A stretch of DNA of 35,735 bases. Origin: an uncultured Traorella sp. (GTDB taxonomy: Bacteria > Bacillota_I > Bacilli_A > Erysipelotrichales > Erysipelotrichaceae). Positions 25,140-33,016 of the stretch are shown in pieces; within the stretch, counting starts at the first letter, position 1; each line of letters starts with the position of its first letter. Below the pieces are notes generated by a model. The model made no database searches, was not told the origin of the DNA, and saw only the letters and a list, made by a program, of their open reading frames with translations. Made by a program: the position numbers and the translations under genes. The stretch is from NCBI GenBank assembly GCA_945919165.1, contig CAMEIZ010000003.1:1-35735 (forward strand), read 5' to 3'.

Positions 25140-26636
25140 TTATTTAAAATCATCTTTTAAAACAACATCGTGTGCACTGCCTTCCTGAATAGAAACATTA
25201 GAAACCAGTGTTAAACGAGCTGTTTGATAGAAATGTTTGATATTTGTTGAACCACAGTTGCACATAGTTGATTTGATCTTATGCAGAGTAATGGATACAC
25301 CATCATCTAACTTACCGGCATAAGGAACATAAGAATCAACACCTTCTTCAAAAGTTAATTCTTTCTTTCCGCCCAAATCATAACGTGCCCAGTTTCTTGC
25401 ACGATTGCTTCCTTCACCCCAGTACTCTTTCATATAACCTTTGCTTGTCTTTACTTTCGCTGTAGGTGATTCATCAAATCTTGCGAAATATCTTCCCAAC
25501 ATAACGAAGTCAGCACCCATTGCTAATGCTAGTGTTATGTGATAATCATGAACGATACCGCCATCCGAACATATTGGAATATAGATTCCTGTTTCTTCAA
25601 AATATTCGTCTCTGGCTTTCGCAACATCCATTACTGCACTCGCCTGGCCGCGTCCGATACCTTTTGCTTCACGTGTAATGCAGATACTTCCGCCACCAAT
25701 ACCGATCTTGATAAAATCTGCTCCTGCTTCTGCCAAATATCTAAAACCATCACCATCAACAACATTACCGGCACCTATTTTTAAGCTATCTCCATATGTC
25801 TGACGTACCCACTTTATTGTATCATATTGCCATTCAGAAAATCCTTCACTGGAATCAATGCAGACAACATCTACACCAGCTTCTACTAAAGCCGGAATTC
25901 TTTCAGCATAATCTCTTGAGTTGATACCAGCTCCTACAATATAGCGTTTTTCATTGTCTAGAAGTGCATCAGCATTTTCTTTATCACTTGAATAATCTTT
26001 TCTGAAAACCATATGTTTCAAATGTTGATTTTCATCAACGATTGGTAAAGAATTGAGTTTCTTTTCCCATATCAAATCATTGGCTTCTTTTAATGTCATG
26101 CCATCATGTCCTAAAACTAGATCTTCATATTTTGTCATAAATTCTTTGACTTTTTTATCCATTGAATCTCTTGATGTACGATAATCACGACTTGTTACAA
26201 TACCAAGTAATTTACCATTAGCTGTACCATCTTCCGTAACTGCCATAGTTGAGTGTCCTGTCTTTTCTAAAAGAGCAAGCACTTCTGCCAGTGTTGTTTC
26301 CGGAGTGATATTGGAATCACTTACTACAAAACCGGCTTTATAATTCTTTACTTTACGCACCATTTCAGCTTGTTCTTCAATGGTCTGTGATCCATAAATG
26401 AATGCACAGCCACCTTTTTTGGCTAAAGCGACAGCCATTTTGTCATCTGAAACAGATTGCATAATTGCACTGACCATTGGAATATTCAAGCTCAATGCTG
26501 GTTCTTCACCTTTTTTAAACTTTACAAGCGGTGTCTTTAAGCTTACATTAGCGACAACACAGTCTTTTGTTGTCAGATTTGGCAACAATAGATATTCACC
26601 GAATGTATGTGATAATTCATCAATCACCTTTGCCAT
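25140..26636 (-). CDS. guaB: IMP dehydrogenase
   Basis: Oxidises IMP to XMP, the committed step to GMP. The 498-aa protein belongs to the variant whose N-terminus reads SHTFGEYLLLPNLTT. Two CBS repeats occupy about residues 95-215, inserted in the TIM barrel. Catalytic motifs are DSSEGFSEWQYDTI near 268, GAGNVVDGDGFRYLAEAGADFIKIGIGGGSIC with the active Cys in GGGSICITR near 325, and the flap GSNRARNWARYD near 416. The ATG at 26636 follows AGAGG; the longer reading to 26729 runs through the promoter. It is monocistronic. Confidence 0.96.
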   Translation of the reverse strand: MAKVIDELSHTFGEYLLLPNLTTKDCVVANVSLKTPLVKFKKGEEPALSLNIPMVSAIMQSVSDDKMAVALAKKGGCAFIYGSQTIEEQAEMVRKVKNYKAGFVVSDSNITPETTLAEVLALLEKTGHSTMAVTEDGTANGKLLGIVTSRDYRTSRDSMDKKVKEFMTKYEDLVLGHDGMTLKEANDLIWEKKLNSLPIVDENQHLKHMVFRKDYSSDKENADALLDNEKRYIVGAGINSRDYAERIPALVEAGVDVVCIDSSEGFSEWQYDTIKWVRQTYGDSLKIGAGNVVDGDGFRYLAEAGADFIKIGIGGGSICITREAKGIGRGQASAVMDVAKARDEYFEETGIYIPICSDGGIVHDYHITLALAMGADFVMLGRYFARFDESPTAKVKTSKGYMKEYWGEGSNRARNWARYDLGGKKELTFEEGVDSYVPYAGKLDDGVSITLHKIKSTMCNCGSTNIKHFYQTARLTLVSNVSIQEGSAHDVVLKDDFK

Positions 26637-26667
26637 AGTTTGTACCTCTTTTCTTTTTATTTTAGTT

Positions 26668-26696
26668 AAAATACCATAAATTCTTATAAAAATCAA
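26668..26696 (-). promoter_or_regulatory. Promoter of guaB
   Basis: On the minus strand TTGATT (26691-26696), 17 bases, TATTTT (26668-26673). The leader is about 25-30 bases long. Confidence 0.5.
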
Positions 26697-26775
26697 TGAT
26701 TTACTAACAGAAAAAAAATAATGCCACAAATTGTGATTTATTCGAATTATAAAGCTTATTATCTTTTATAAAAAG

Positions 26776-26793
26776 AAACTGCTTATGCAGTTT
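26776..26793 (-). terminator. Intrinsic terminator of the 77-aa membrane protein gene
   Basis: AAACTGC/GCAGTTT with loop of 4 bases, followed on the minus strand by CTTTTTATAAAAG. It overlaps the stop codon of the gene. Confidence 0.75.
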
Positions 26794-27026
26794 TAATTAT
26801 GATCATTTTTTGGTTTTGGATGATCTGGATTCATCCATGCAGAATAACTATTAAAGCGTACAAAGAAATAGATTCCGATAATCACAATCATCAGAGATAT
26901 GAAAATTTCGCCAACATTTTTTTCTGGAATATCATAAATCAATATTTTTCCTAATCCAATCGGAATTGACAGAAGTAACAAATAAGTCCATTTATTCGTA
27001 ACAATTATCCAAGGTTTCTTTTTCAT
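26793..27026 (-). CDS. Small two-helix membrane protein, 77 aa, unknown function
   Basis: Not recognised. Two predicted membrane helices: WTYLLLLSIPIGLGKILIY near residue 13 and IFISLMIVIIGIYFFVRF near 41. They are flanked by a basic N-terminus (MKKKPW) and a polar tail rich in Pro, Lys and Asp. AAAGGAGAACAAT precedes the ATG, a strong ribosome site. It is monocistronic with its own promoter and terminator, which supports it as a real gene. Intron 2 lies between its promoter and the rubrerythrin gene. Confidence 0.7.
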   Translation of the reverse strand: MKKKPWIIVTNKWTYLLLLSIPIGLGKILIYDIPEKNVGEIFISLMIVIIGIYFFVRFNSYSAWMNPDHPKPKNDHN

Positions 27027-27052
27027 ATTGTTCTCCTTTTTTATCTATTACC

Positions 27053-27080
27053 ATAATATCACATTGTGAAGAATGTACAA
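27053..27080 (-). promoter_or_regulatory. Promoter of the 77-aa membrane protein gene
   Basis: On the minus strand TTGTAC (27075-27080), 16 bases, TATTAT (27053-27058). It lies wholly in the 3' exon of intron 2 and is undamaged by the insertion. Confidence 0.5.
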
Positions 27081-27117
27081 ATATTCTTACTGAAATGTCA
27101 TTTCTCTTAATCAGGCA

Positions 27118-28971
27118 ATCGAGTAGGGCTAATTTAATAGCCCTCTCACACCACCACATCATGCCGATCGGCAATGGGCGGTTCAATTAAACCTTTCTAA
27201 ATATATTTTAAAGTATGTTGTTTTAGATAGTAATCCAAAGGCGAAACTAGACCTGCAAGGACTAGTTTTTCTTTTGAGATTGCTCTTACTACTACAGTTT
27301 TAGTAACTACCCAATAATATCTATCTCCACAATATGAAGTTTGTCTTGCTAAAACTATGTTGACTCCCAACTTTTGTAAAGCCCATTGGCGTTTAGATGG
27401 TACCTTCCATTGTTTCCATAGAACTATTCTGAGTCTAGTTCTAATATGTGAATCAATTCTAGATAGCACTGTTTTCATGTTTGAAATCGCGAAGTAATTT
27501 ACCCAACCTCTTATAACTTCATTCAGTTTCTTGATTCTTGTTCTAAAATCAATTGATAGACTTCTTGAAGTTATCTTTTTGAGATTTCTTTTAAACTTGG
27601 CCACCGAGTCTTCGTGAGGTATACATCCGTACTGTCCTGTATTCCTGTCTTGATAGAAACCAAAACCTAAATATTTAAGATTATCTGGTCTAGCTATTTT
27701 TGTCTTTGTGGCATTTACTTTAAGTCCTAGTTTCTTTTCAATCCATTTGGTAATAGACTCCATTACTCTTTTTGCACTTGCTTCTGATTTTACCAGGATA
27801 ACGCAATCATCTGCATATCTTGTAAAATGTAGATTCCTCGCTTCTAGTTCTTTATCTAGAATATTTAGATAAATATTTGATAGTAAAGGCGAAAGATTAC
27901 CTCCTTGCGGAGTTCCAAGAGTAGACTTTTCGTATTTGCCATTTACCATGACTCCGGCTTTTAGATATTTGAAGATTAGCGATTCTGTGTCACCATCGTT
28001 AATGATTTCATGAACGTAGGACATTAATTTATCGTGTGGTACATTATCAAATAATTTTTCTAAGTCAATATCCACGATATATGTAAATCCATCATTCATA
28101 TATTCAAGAACTTTGGTGATTGCCATTTCACAGCTTCTATTTGGTCTAAAGCCATAGGAATAGTTTGAGAAGTATTCCTCACATATTGGTGATAGTACTT
28201 GTACCATTGCCTGTTGGATTACTCTATCCATAACCGTAGGTATACCTAGGTTACGTTTTGTCCCGTTAGATTTTGGTATTTGTACTCTTCTTACAGGTAA
28301 AGGATAATATTTTCTTTCCTGTATTTTTGATTTGATTTCTATCCAATTTTCTTTGATGTAATCACTTAATTCATCAAGTGTTACTTCATCAACACCATAT
28401 GTTCCTTTATTGGCTTTTACACTTTTAAAGGCTTTATTCATATTGTCATTAGATAAGATATCTTCAAGTAGTTTTGACATACCTTGTGCTTTACTCCTTT
28501 CACTTCTTTTCTAAGCTAGATTTTAAGTTATAGGCCTTGGTTCTAGATACGCTAGTTCTGTACCTTGTCAAACATACTTAGAAAATTTTCATTCATTTGT
28601 TTTGCACGATTTAATTGTTTGTCCCTTCATTAATTGCTTAACTACTATGGATGCTGCTGACTTCTTATGATTCGTTGTTACTAGAATCTCTTCTTCATAA
28701 GACCTCACGGGATAAGTTATACATCTTTCCTTGTTTACTCTTAAGATTTACGGTTTAGGGTTACGATTGCCTATTTGGATTTTGTTGTCTATGGCCAACT
28801 TGTCCGCCTAAATCGCCTTTATATCTTATTTCTGTTCGTAGAGCCACAATTTCGCTATCCCTTCTTCTCTCCTAAATGTCATCATTTAAAACTTGGGAGT
28901 CGCTTTCTAGTTCACCGGCAACAGGTGCCTATTGGGACTTTCACCCTAGATGCATGACATGCCCGTCATAC
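27118..28971 (-). mobile_element. Group IIC intron 2 (with reverse transcriptase)
   Basis: Second retroelement on the minus strand. The 5' end is GTATGACGGGCATGTCATG at 28971, immediately after the rubrerythrin terminator T tract. Bases 28481-28971 are RNA domains I-IV, including the conserved AGGGTGAAAGTCCC. Domain V is 27151-27181: the lower helix starts CCGCC, the upper hairpin is TGCC-GATC-GGCA and the bulge is TG. The CGC triad is diagnostic of class C. Domain VI is AGGGCTA/TAGCCCT. The 3' boundary near 27118 is inferred from the shared CTACTCnAT end. It is clearly diverged from intron 1, so not a duplicate. Confidence 0.87.
27197..28480 (-). CDS. ltrA: Group II intron reverse transcriptase/maturase 2
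   Basis: A 427-aa intact intron-encoded protein with the same layout as the first. It has GTYGVDEVTLDELSDYIKEN near residue 26, LGIPTVMDRVIQQAMVQVL near 78, YGFRPNRSCEMAITKVLEYM near 108, GTPQGGNLSPLLSNIYLN near 189, catalytic FTRYADDCVIL near 218, and the X domain with LNEVIRGWVNYFAI. There is no HNH domain. By eye it shares roughly half its residues with RT 1, implying separate arrivals. Confidence 0.95.
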   Translation of the reverse strand: MSKLLEDILSNDNMNKAFKSVKANKGTYGVDEVTLDELSDYIKENWIEIKSKIQERKYYPLPVRRVQIPKSNGTKRNLGIPTVMDRVIQQAMVQVLSPICEEYFSNYSYGFRPNRSCEMAITKVLEYMNDGFTYIVDIDLEKLFDNVPHDKLMSYVHEIINDGDTESLIFKYLKAGVMVNGKYEKSTLGTPQGGNLSPLLSNIYLNILDKELEARNLHFTRYADDCVILVKSEASAKRVMESITKWIEKKLGLKVNATKTKIARPDNLKYLGFGFYQDRNTGQYGCIPHEDSVAKFKRNLKKITSRSLSIDFRTRIKKLNEVIRGWVNYFAISNMKTVLSRIDSHIRTRLRIVLWKQWKVPSKRQWALQKLGVNIVLARQTSYCGDRYYWVVTKTVVVRAISKEKLVLAGLVSPLDYYLKQHTLKYI

Positions 28972-28972
28972 T

Positions 28973-28997
28973 AAAAAAAGGCAGATTTCTCTGCCTT
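28973..28997 (-). terminator. Intrinsic terminator of rubrerythrin, target site of intron 2
   Basis: Perfect AAGGCAGA/TCTGCCTT stem with 4-base loop and seven T on the minus strand. The intron starts one or two bases after the T run. Confidence 0.92.
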
Positions 28998-29002
28998 GAA
29001 TC

Positions 29003-29542
29003 TTAGTAGTTATTGCTTGCTTTTGCGAAGACTGCCTGAGGATATCCACATACCGGACAAACACCTGGAGCAGCTTCGTTTTCAACACGGTAACCGCAGA
29101 TTCCACACTGCCATACTACTTTTTCATCTTTCTTAAATACTTTCGCATTTTCAACATTTGATAATAAAGCTAAGTATCTTTCTTCGTGAGCCTTTTCAAT
29201 TTTTGCTACAGCATCAAACTGGAAAGCCAATTTGTTAAATCCTTCTTCTTTTGCTTCTTTAGCAAACTGTGCATACATATCCGTCCATTCATAGTTTTCA
29301 CCTGCTGCAGCATCTTTTAAGTTTTCTGCAGTTTCAGGAATTGCATTGTCATGTAAAGCTTTGAACCATAATTTTGCATGTTCTTGTTCATTTCTTGCTG
29401 TTTCCAAGAATAATTCAGCAATTTGATTCAATCCCTGTTCTTTTGCTTTTTCAGCATAATAAGTGTATTTATTTCTAGCCTGAGATTCTCCTGCAAAAGC
29501 AGCCATTAAATTTTTTTCTGTTTTAGATCCTTTTAATTCCAT
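29003..29542 (-). CDS. rbr: Rubrerythrin
   Basis: Non-haem iron peroxidase that protects anaerobes from hydrogen peroxide in the cytosol. The 179 aa are standard. The N-terminal four-helix ferritin-like domain has di-iron ligands in AAFAGESQARNKY near residue 14, ARNEQEHAK near 49 and KIEKAHEERY near 124. The C-terminal rubredoxin domain has CGICGYR and CPVCGYP (four Cys). AAAGGAAATAATC precedes the ATG. It is monocistronic with a near-consensus promoter, consistent with high expression. No obvious PerR box is seen. Confidence 0.97.
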   Translation of the reverse strand: MELKGSKTEKNLMAAFAGESQARNKYTYYAEKAKEQGLNQIAELFLETARNEQEHAKLWFKALHDNAIPETAENLKDAAAGENYEWTDMYAQFAKEAKEEGFNKLAFQFDAVAKIEKAHEERYLALLSNVENAKVFKKDEKVVWQCGICGYRVENEAAPGVCPVCGYPQAVFAKASNNY

Positions 29543-29580
29543 GATTATTTCCTTTCCGGCTTCCGCCCAAATCTGGTTTC

Positions 29581-29609
29581 AGTATAATCTTTTTCTGAAA
29601 ATTTGTCAA
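29581..29609 (-). promoter_or_regulatory. Near-consensus promoter of rubrerythrin
   Basis: On the minus strand TTGACA (29604-29609), 17 bases, TATACT (29581-29586): a perfect -35 and one mismatch in the -10. Confidence 0.88.
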
Positions 29610-29670
29610 TCTTTTATTTCCCTAATAAACAAAATAATCTTTTAATATTGAATCATAATAAGAATAATTC

Positions 29671-32106
29671 TTAATATTTCAATATTCTCATCGAATTTAA
29701 AACAGCCAGTATACTGACACCAACATCTGCAAAAACACCCATCCACATGTTTGCATAACCAAAGATTGTTAAAATGAGAATGATGAACTTCACAAGCAGG
29801 ATGAAAATAATATTCTCATTCATTATTTTCTGTGTGAAATGTGCTAGATCAATTCCCTTCGGCAATGCACTCAAATCATCTTTCATTAAAACAATATCAC
29901 TTGCTTCTACAGCTGCTTCACTTCCTAATCCACCCATTGCGATACCAACATCACATCTTGCCAGTACAGGAGCATCATTTATACCATCTCCTACATAAGC
30001 AACTTTATGAGAATCACTCATTATTTTTTCTAACTCAGTTACCTTCTGATTTGGTAATAATTCATAGTGGACTTCATCTAAACCGCATTTTTCAGCAATC
30101 ATCATAGCAGTTTCTTTACGATCACCGCTTAGCATGATCAACTTTTTAATTCCTTTTTCTTTTAATGCTTTTAATGATGAAATTGTATTTTCTTTAAGAG
30201 TATCGCTGATTTCAATAATTCCTTTAAATTGATGATCATAAGCAACATAGACTAAAGTACCTGCTGTAGTTTTATCTTTTGCTTGAATACCAAACTCATT
30301 CATCAATTTTTTATTTCCTGCAAGAAGGATCTTTCCTTGATAAACTGCTTTGATTCCTTTTCCGGCAATTTCTTCTATATCTTCAATTTCCGTTTTATCA
30401 ATTTCTTTTCCATATTCATTTAAAATGGATAATGCAATTGGATGGGTTGAATAGCTTTCTGCTAGAGCTGCTAGTTTTAAGCACTGTTCTTGATTTTCTG
30501 AATCTATTTGAGTTACTTTGAATGTTCCTTTGGTAAGCGTTCCAGTCTTATCAAATACAATGGTATCAACCTCATGAAGTAATTCCAAATAATTTCCGCC
30601 CTTTACTAATATACCTTTTTTACTTGCACTGCCAATACCAGCAAAATAACCCAAAGGTATAGATAACACTAATGCACATGGACAGGAAATAACCAAAAAG
30701 GTACATGCTCTTAATAACCATTCCTGCCAACTAACACCACTAATAATGAAATTTGGTACTACTGCAAGAATGATTGCAGATATAACAACAATTGGTGTGT
30801 ATACTCTTGCGAAACGAGTCATTTTTAATTCTGTTACGGCTTTTTTCGCAGATGCATTTTCTACCATATCTAAAATTCGACTGACAGTTGATTCATCAGA
30901 TGTTTTAGTAACTTTTACTTTCAAAACACCTGTTAAATTGATGCATCCGGCTAATATCACATCCTTTTTTTGAATTTCTGATGGCATTGATTCACCGCTC
31001 AAAGCACTTGTATCTAAAGTTGAACTTCCATCGATTACTTCACCATCTAGCGGTACTCTTTCTCCTGGCTGAATCAAAATAATATCATTGATTTCAATTT
31101 CTTCCGGATCAACATCTATGATTCTGTCTTCTTTTAAAAGATGAGCTGTTTCTGCTTTTATATTCATTAACTCTGTAATATTTCTTCTTGATTTCTCAAC
31201 AGAGAGATCCTGGAAATATTCTCCTATCTGATAAAAAAGCATGACTGCTATTGCCTCTAAATATTCTCCAACAACAATAGCACCAACAGTAGCAATCATC
31301 ATTAAAAAATTCTCATCAAAAATTTCTTTTCTTCTTATATTCTTTAATGCTTTTAAAATGACATTATAACCAATCATTAAATATGAAACTACTAGCATCA
31401 GATTATTCTTAAAAACAAGTCCTAAAATCATCACTAAGATTCCGCCAAGAATAATCCAGTATTGACGCTTATTTTTATCTGTTTCCTGATGCTTTTCACC
31501 TGTAATGATTTCTACTTCTTCCACATTTTGAATTGCTTTCTTAACATTTTCTTTCACCATTTCACTATCTGTTTCTTTTTTTAAATAGAAGATGAGTGAT
31601 TTTGTTGTGAAATTTAATGAAGCATATTCTACTCCTTCTGTTTCATTAACAGCATCTTCAACTTTCAATGCACAATTTGCACAATCCAAACCTTCTATTG
31701 TCCATTTGATTTTTATTAAGTCATTTGTCTCTGGTTTGATTCTTTCCTTATGTTCATGATGCTCATGATTACAGCAACACTCATTTTCATGATCATGACA
31801 ACTTTCTTCTTCATGTTCGTGATGGTGATGACTATGTTGGTCATGATGGTGATGATGATGTAATTCACTCTCATCATGATGAGATTTCTTATTAGATCGA
31901 ATTACTTTCACGTCCTCTAAGTCTTCAATCATGTGTATCACATTTTTTTCAATTTCTTCATTATATTCTTTATATTCAATCATGCACTTCTGAGTTACTG
32001 CATTTACTGATGCTTTGTTAATTTCTTCTTTCTCATTTAAGGCTTTTTCAATTTTCATTGCACAATTAGGACAATCTAAACCTTCTAATCGATAATTCTT
32101 TTCCAT
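29671..32106 (-). CDS. cadA: Heavy-metal efflux P1B-type ATPase (Zn/Cd/Pb type)
   Basis: Plasma-membrane pump that expels Zn2+, Cd2+ or Pb2+. The 811-aa order is: HMA domain 1 (GLDCPNC, residues 9-15), a His/Cys-rich linker (76-119, about 20 His and 4 Cys), HMA domain 2 (GLDCANC, 139-145), membrane helices, actuator SGES, CPC in ISCPCALVLS (475-477), the phosphorylation motif DKTGTLT (519-525), GDGINDAP near 700, and last helices. The CPC motif and HMA domains fit a divalent-metal pump; copper pumps differ in late helices. The ATG at 32106 follows AAGGAGAAAAAT. Directly downstream of an ArsR-type regulator. Confidence 0.94.
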   Translation of the reverse strand: MEKNYRLEGLDCPNCAMKIEKALNEKEEINKASVNAVTQKCMIEYKEYNEEIEKNVIHMIEDLEDVKVIRSNKKSHHDESELHHHHHHDQHSHHHHEHEEESCHDHENECCCNHEHHEHKERIKPETNDLIKIKWTIEGLDCANCALKVEDAVNETEGVEYASLNFTTKSLIFYLKKETDSEMVKENVKKAIQNVEEVEIITGEKHQETDKNKRQYWIILGGILVMILGLVFKNNLMLVVSYLMIGYNVILKALKNIRRKEIFDENFLMMIATVGAIVVGEYLEAIAVMLFYQIGEYFQDLSVEKSRRNITELMNIKAETAHLLKEDRIIDVDPEEIEINDIILIQPGERVPLDGEVIDGSSTLDTSALSGESMPSEIQKKDVILAGCINLTGVLKVKVTKTSDESTVSRILDMVENASAKKAVTELKMTRFARVYTPIVVISAIILAVVPNFIISGVSWQEWLLRACTFLVISCPCALVLSIPLGYFAGIGSASKKGILVKGGNYLELLHEVDTIVFDKTGTLTKGTFKVTQIDSENQEQCLKLAALAESYSTHPIALSILNEYGKEIDKTEIEDIEEIAGKGIKAVYQGKILLAGNKKLMNEFGIQAKDKTTAGTLVYVAYDHQFKGIIEISDTLKENTISSLKALKEKGIKKLIMLSGDRKETAMMIAEKCGLDEVHYELLPNQKVTELEKIMSDSHKVAYVGDGINDAPVLARCDVGIAMGGLGSEAAVEASDIVLMKDDLSALPKGIDLAHFTQKIMNENIIFILLVKFIILILTIFGYANMWMGVFADVGVSILAVLNSMRILKY

Positions 32107-32116
32107 ATTTTTCTCC

Positions 32117-32467
32117 TTATTCGCAAACATGCTCATAACCAGCTTCAAAAATCTTCGCAATATGATTATCATCTAATGAATAATAAATCACTTTTCCTTC
32201 TCTTCTGTATTTTACTAAGCGTGTCTGTTTCAATGTTTTTAACTGATGACTAACTGCTGATTGACTTACATCTAACAATGCAGAAAGATCACAAACACAC
32301 ATTTCTTCTTTCATCAATGCACAAATGATTCTGATTCTGGTTGGATCACCGAATACTTTAAATAATTCAGCTGTTTCTTGAAGTTTTTCTTCATTCGGCA
32401 TTTCTTTTTTCACTTTTTCCACTATATCTTCATGAATCACAGTCACTTCACATGTTTCAATTTCCAT
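32117..32467 (-). CDS. cadC: ArsR/SmtB family metal-sensing repressor (CadC-like)
   Basis: A 116-aa winged-helix repressor that leaves DNA when it binds metal. The alpha-3 metal motif MCVCDLSALLDVSQSAVSHQLKTLK near residue 57 has the ELCVCD-type cysteines of CadC, and an additional Cys sits near the N-terminus (ETCEV), as in CadC. C-terminal residues include HIAKIFEAGYEHVCE, with His/Glu that could form an alpha-5 site. The gene starts the operon with the efflux ATPase, whose ATG lies 10 bases after the stop. Its operator lies in the promoter just upstream. Confidence 0.92.
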   Translation of the reverse strand: MEIETCEVTVIHEDIVEKVKKEMPNEEKLQETAELFKVFGDPTRIRIICALMKEEMCVCDLSALLDVSQSAVSHQLKTLKQTRLVKYRREGKVIYYSLDDNHIAKIFEAGYEHVCE

Positions 32468-32481
32468 ATTATCATCCTTTC

Positions 32482-32501
32482 ATATGAACATCCGTTCATA
32501 T
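32482..32501. promoter_or_regulatory. ArsR/SmtB-type operator of the cad operon
   Basis: Perfect inverted repeat ATATGAAC-4-GTTCATAT, matching the classical SmtB/CzrA 12-2-12-like box around TGAAC/GTTCA. It starts 3 bases downstream of the -10 box, overlapping the start of transcription, so a bound repressor would block initiation. Confidence 0.88.
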
Positions 32502-32504
32502 ATT

Positions 32505-32533
32505 ATGATATGAAAAAATATCAGATTTGTCAA
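32505..32533 (-). promoter_or_regulatory. Promoter of cadC-cadA
   Basis: On the minus strand a consensus TTGACA (32528-32533), 17 bases, TATCAT (32505-32510). Confidence 0.75.
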
Positions 32534-32665
32534 TCAATAACTTATGAAAATTTCATGAAACAATGTGAAAATATCTTTTTTTATTACTTTTGTTTGTCAT
32601 TCACAAACATGTGATTTTCCTAAAAAAACAAATTAAAAATTTTTATAAAATGTTTAAAAAAGCCC

Positions 32666-32694
32666 TTGATTTAAGTCTTTTTTGTGTATATTAT
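32666..32694 (+). promoter_or_regulatory. Promoter of the 47-aa peptide gene
   Basis: TTGATT (32666-32671), 17 bases, TATTAT (32689-32694). Just after it, GTGTA-5-TACAC (32699-32713) is a perfect inverted repeat spanning the expected transcript start. It may be an operator or a small 5' RNA hairpin. Confidence 0.75.
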
Positions 32695-32733
32695 AGTGGT
32701 GTAAGGACTACACTAATGAAGGAGGAACTTTCA

Positions 32734-32877
32734 ATGAAACAGTTATTTCAGTCTTTAAATTTTGTGAAATCAGATAAGAAATACACAAATGCAAAGAAGC
32801 CGATTTCTACTTATGATGTAGAAAAACTCAATGCTGGAAATTCTACTTCAGCTTGGGGAATCGTATTCTACCGCTAG
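32734..32877 (+). CDS. Orphan 47-aa cysteine-free peptide, unknown function
   Basis: Not recognised. The ATG at 32734 has a perfect GGAGG 8 bases before it and a promoter at the right distance. A longer upstream reading of the same frame (from 32590) crosses the promoter and is rejected. The peptide is basic in its first half (LNFVKSDKKYTNAKKPIS) and ends in a less charged, aromatic segment, LNAGNSTSAWGIVFYR. It has no Cys, signal peptide, double-Gly cut site or membrane helix. The layout, a polar leader followed by an aromatic core, resembles ribosomal peptide or signal precursors, but no modification or export gene adjoins it. The transcript ends at a strong terminator after a structured 3' UTR. 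Confidence 0.7.
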   Translation: MKQLFQSLNFVKSDKKYTNAKKPISTYDVEKLNAGNSTSAWGIVFYR

Positions 32878-32893
32878 TTCGATTGACATCTGA

Positions 32894-32992
32894 ATAGTCT
32901 CTGTTGCATAACAGAAACTATGATCCGAGGAATACTTGCTGTAAGCAAGAAGAATAGATTTAATCCGAGTAAGTCATCCTTCTTACTCGGAT
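32894..32992 (+). ncRNA. Structured 3' UTR of the peptide transcript
   Basis: Three consecutive hairpins. First, ATAGT-c-TCTGTT (32894-32905) pairs with AACAGA-a-ACTAT (32910-32921) around GCAT. Second is CTTGC/GCAAG (32935-32949). Third is the terminator stem ATCCGAGTAAG/CTTACTCGGAT. ATCCGAG occurs twice (32923-32929 and 32963-32969), and both copies can pair with CTCGGAT of the terminator. I do not recognise a known RNA family. It could also be processed into a small RNA. Confidence 0.5.
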
Positions 32993-32998
32993 TTTTTT
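32963..32998 (+). terminator. Intrinsic terminator of the peptide gene
   Basis: Perfect 11-bp stem ATCCGAGTAAG/CTTACTCGGAT with an 8-base loop and seven T (the last base of the stem is the first T). Confidence 0.95.
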
Positions 32999-33016
32999 AA
33001 AAAGCTAGAGTTTCCT

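Noticed and set aside
26992..27186. 64-codon minus-strand reading frame across the intron 2 junction
   Set aside because: It overlaps domain V/VI of the intron and the promoter and start of the 77-aa gene, has no ribosome site and no recognisable sequence.
23268..28480. Retron, DGR or CRISPR-associated reverse transcriptases
   Set aside because: Both RTs have the group II maturase X domain and are followed by domain V and VI RNA; there are no template repeats, msr/msd or CRISPR repeats.
32699..32713. CopY/BlaI-type operator (TACA-TGTA)
   Set aside because: The arms are in the opposite order (TGTA then TACA) with five bases between, so I call it only an unassigned palindrome.
32590..32733. 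N-terminal extension of the 47-aa peptide to 95 residues
   Set aside because: It runs through the promoter, the palindrome and the ribosome site, so it cannot be translated from the mapped transcript.
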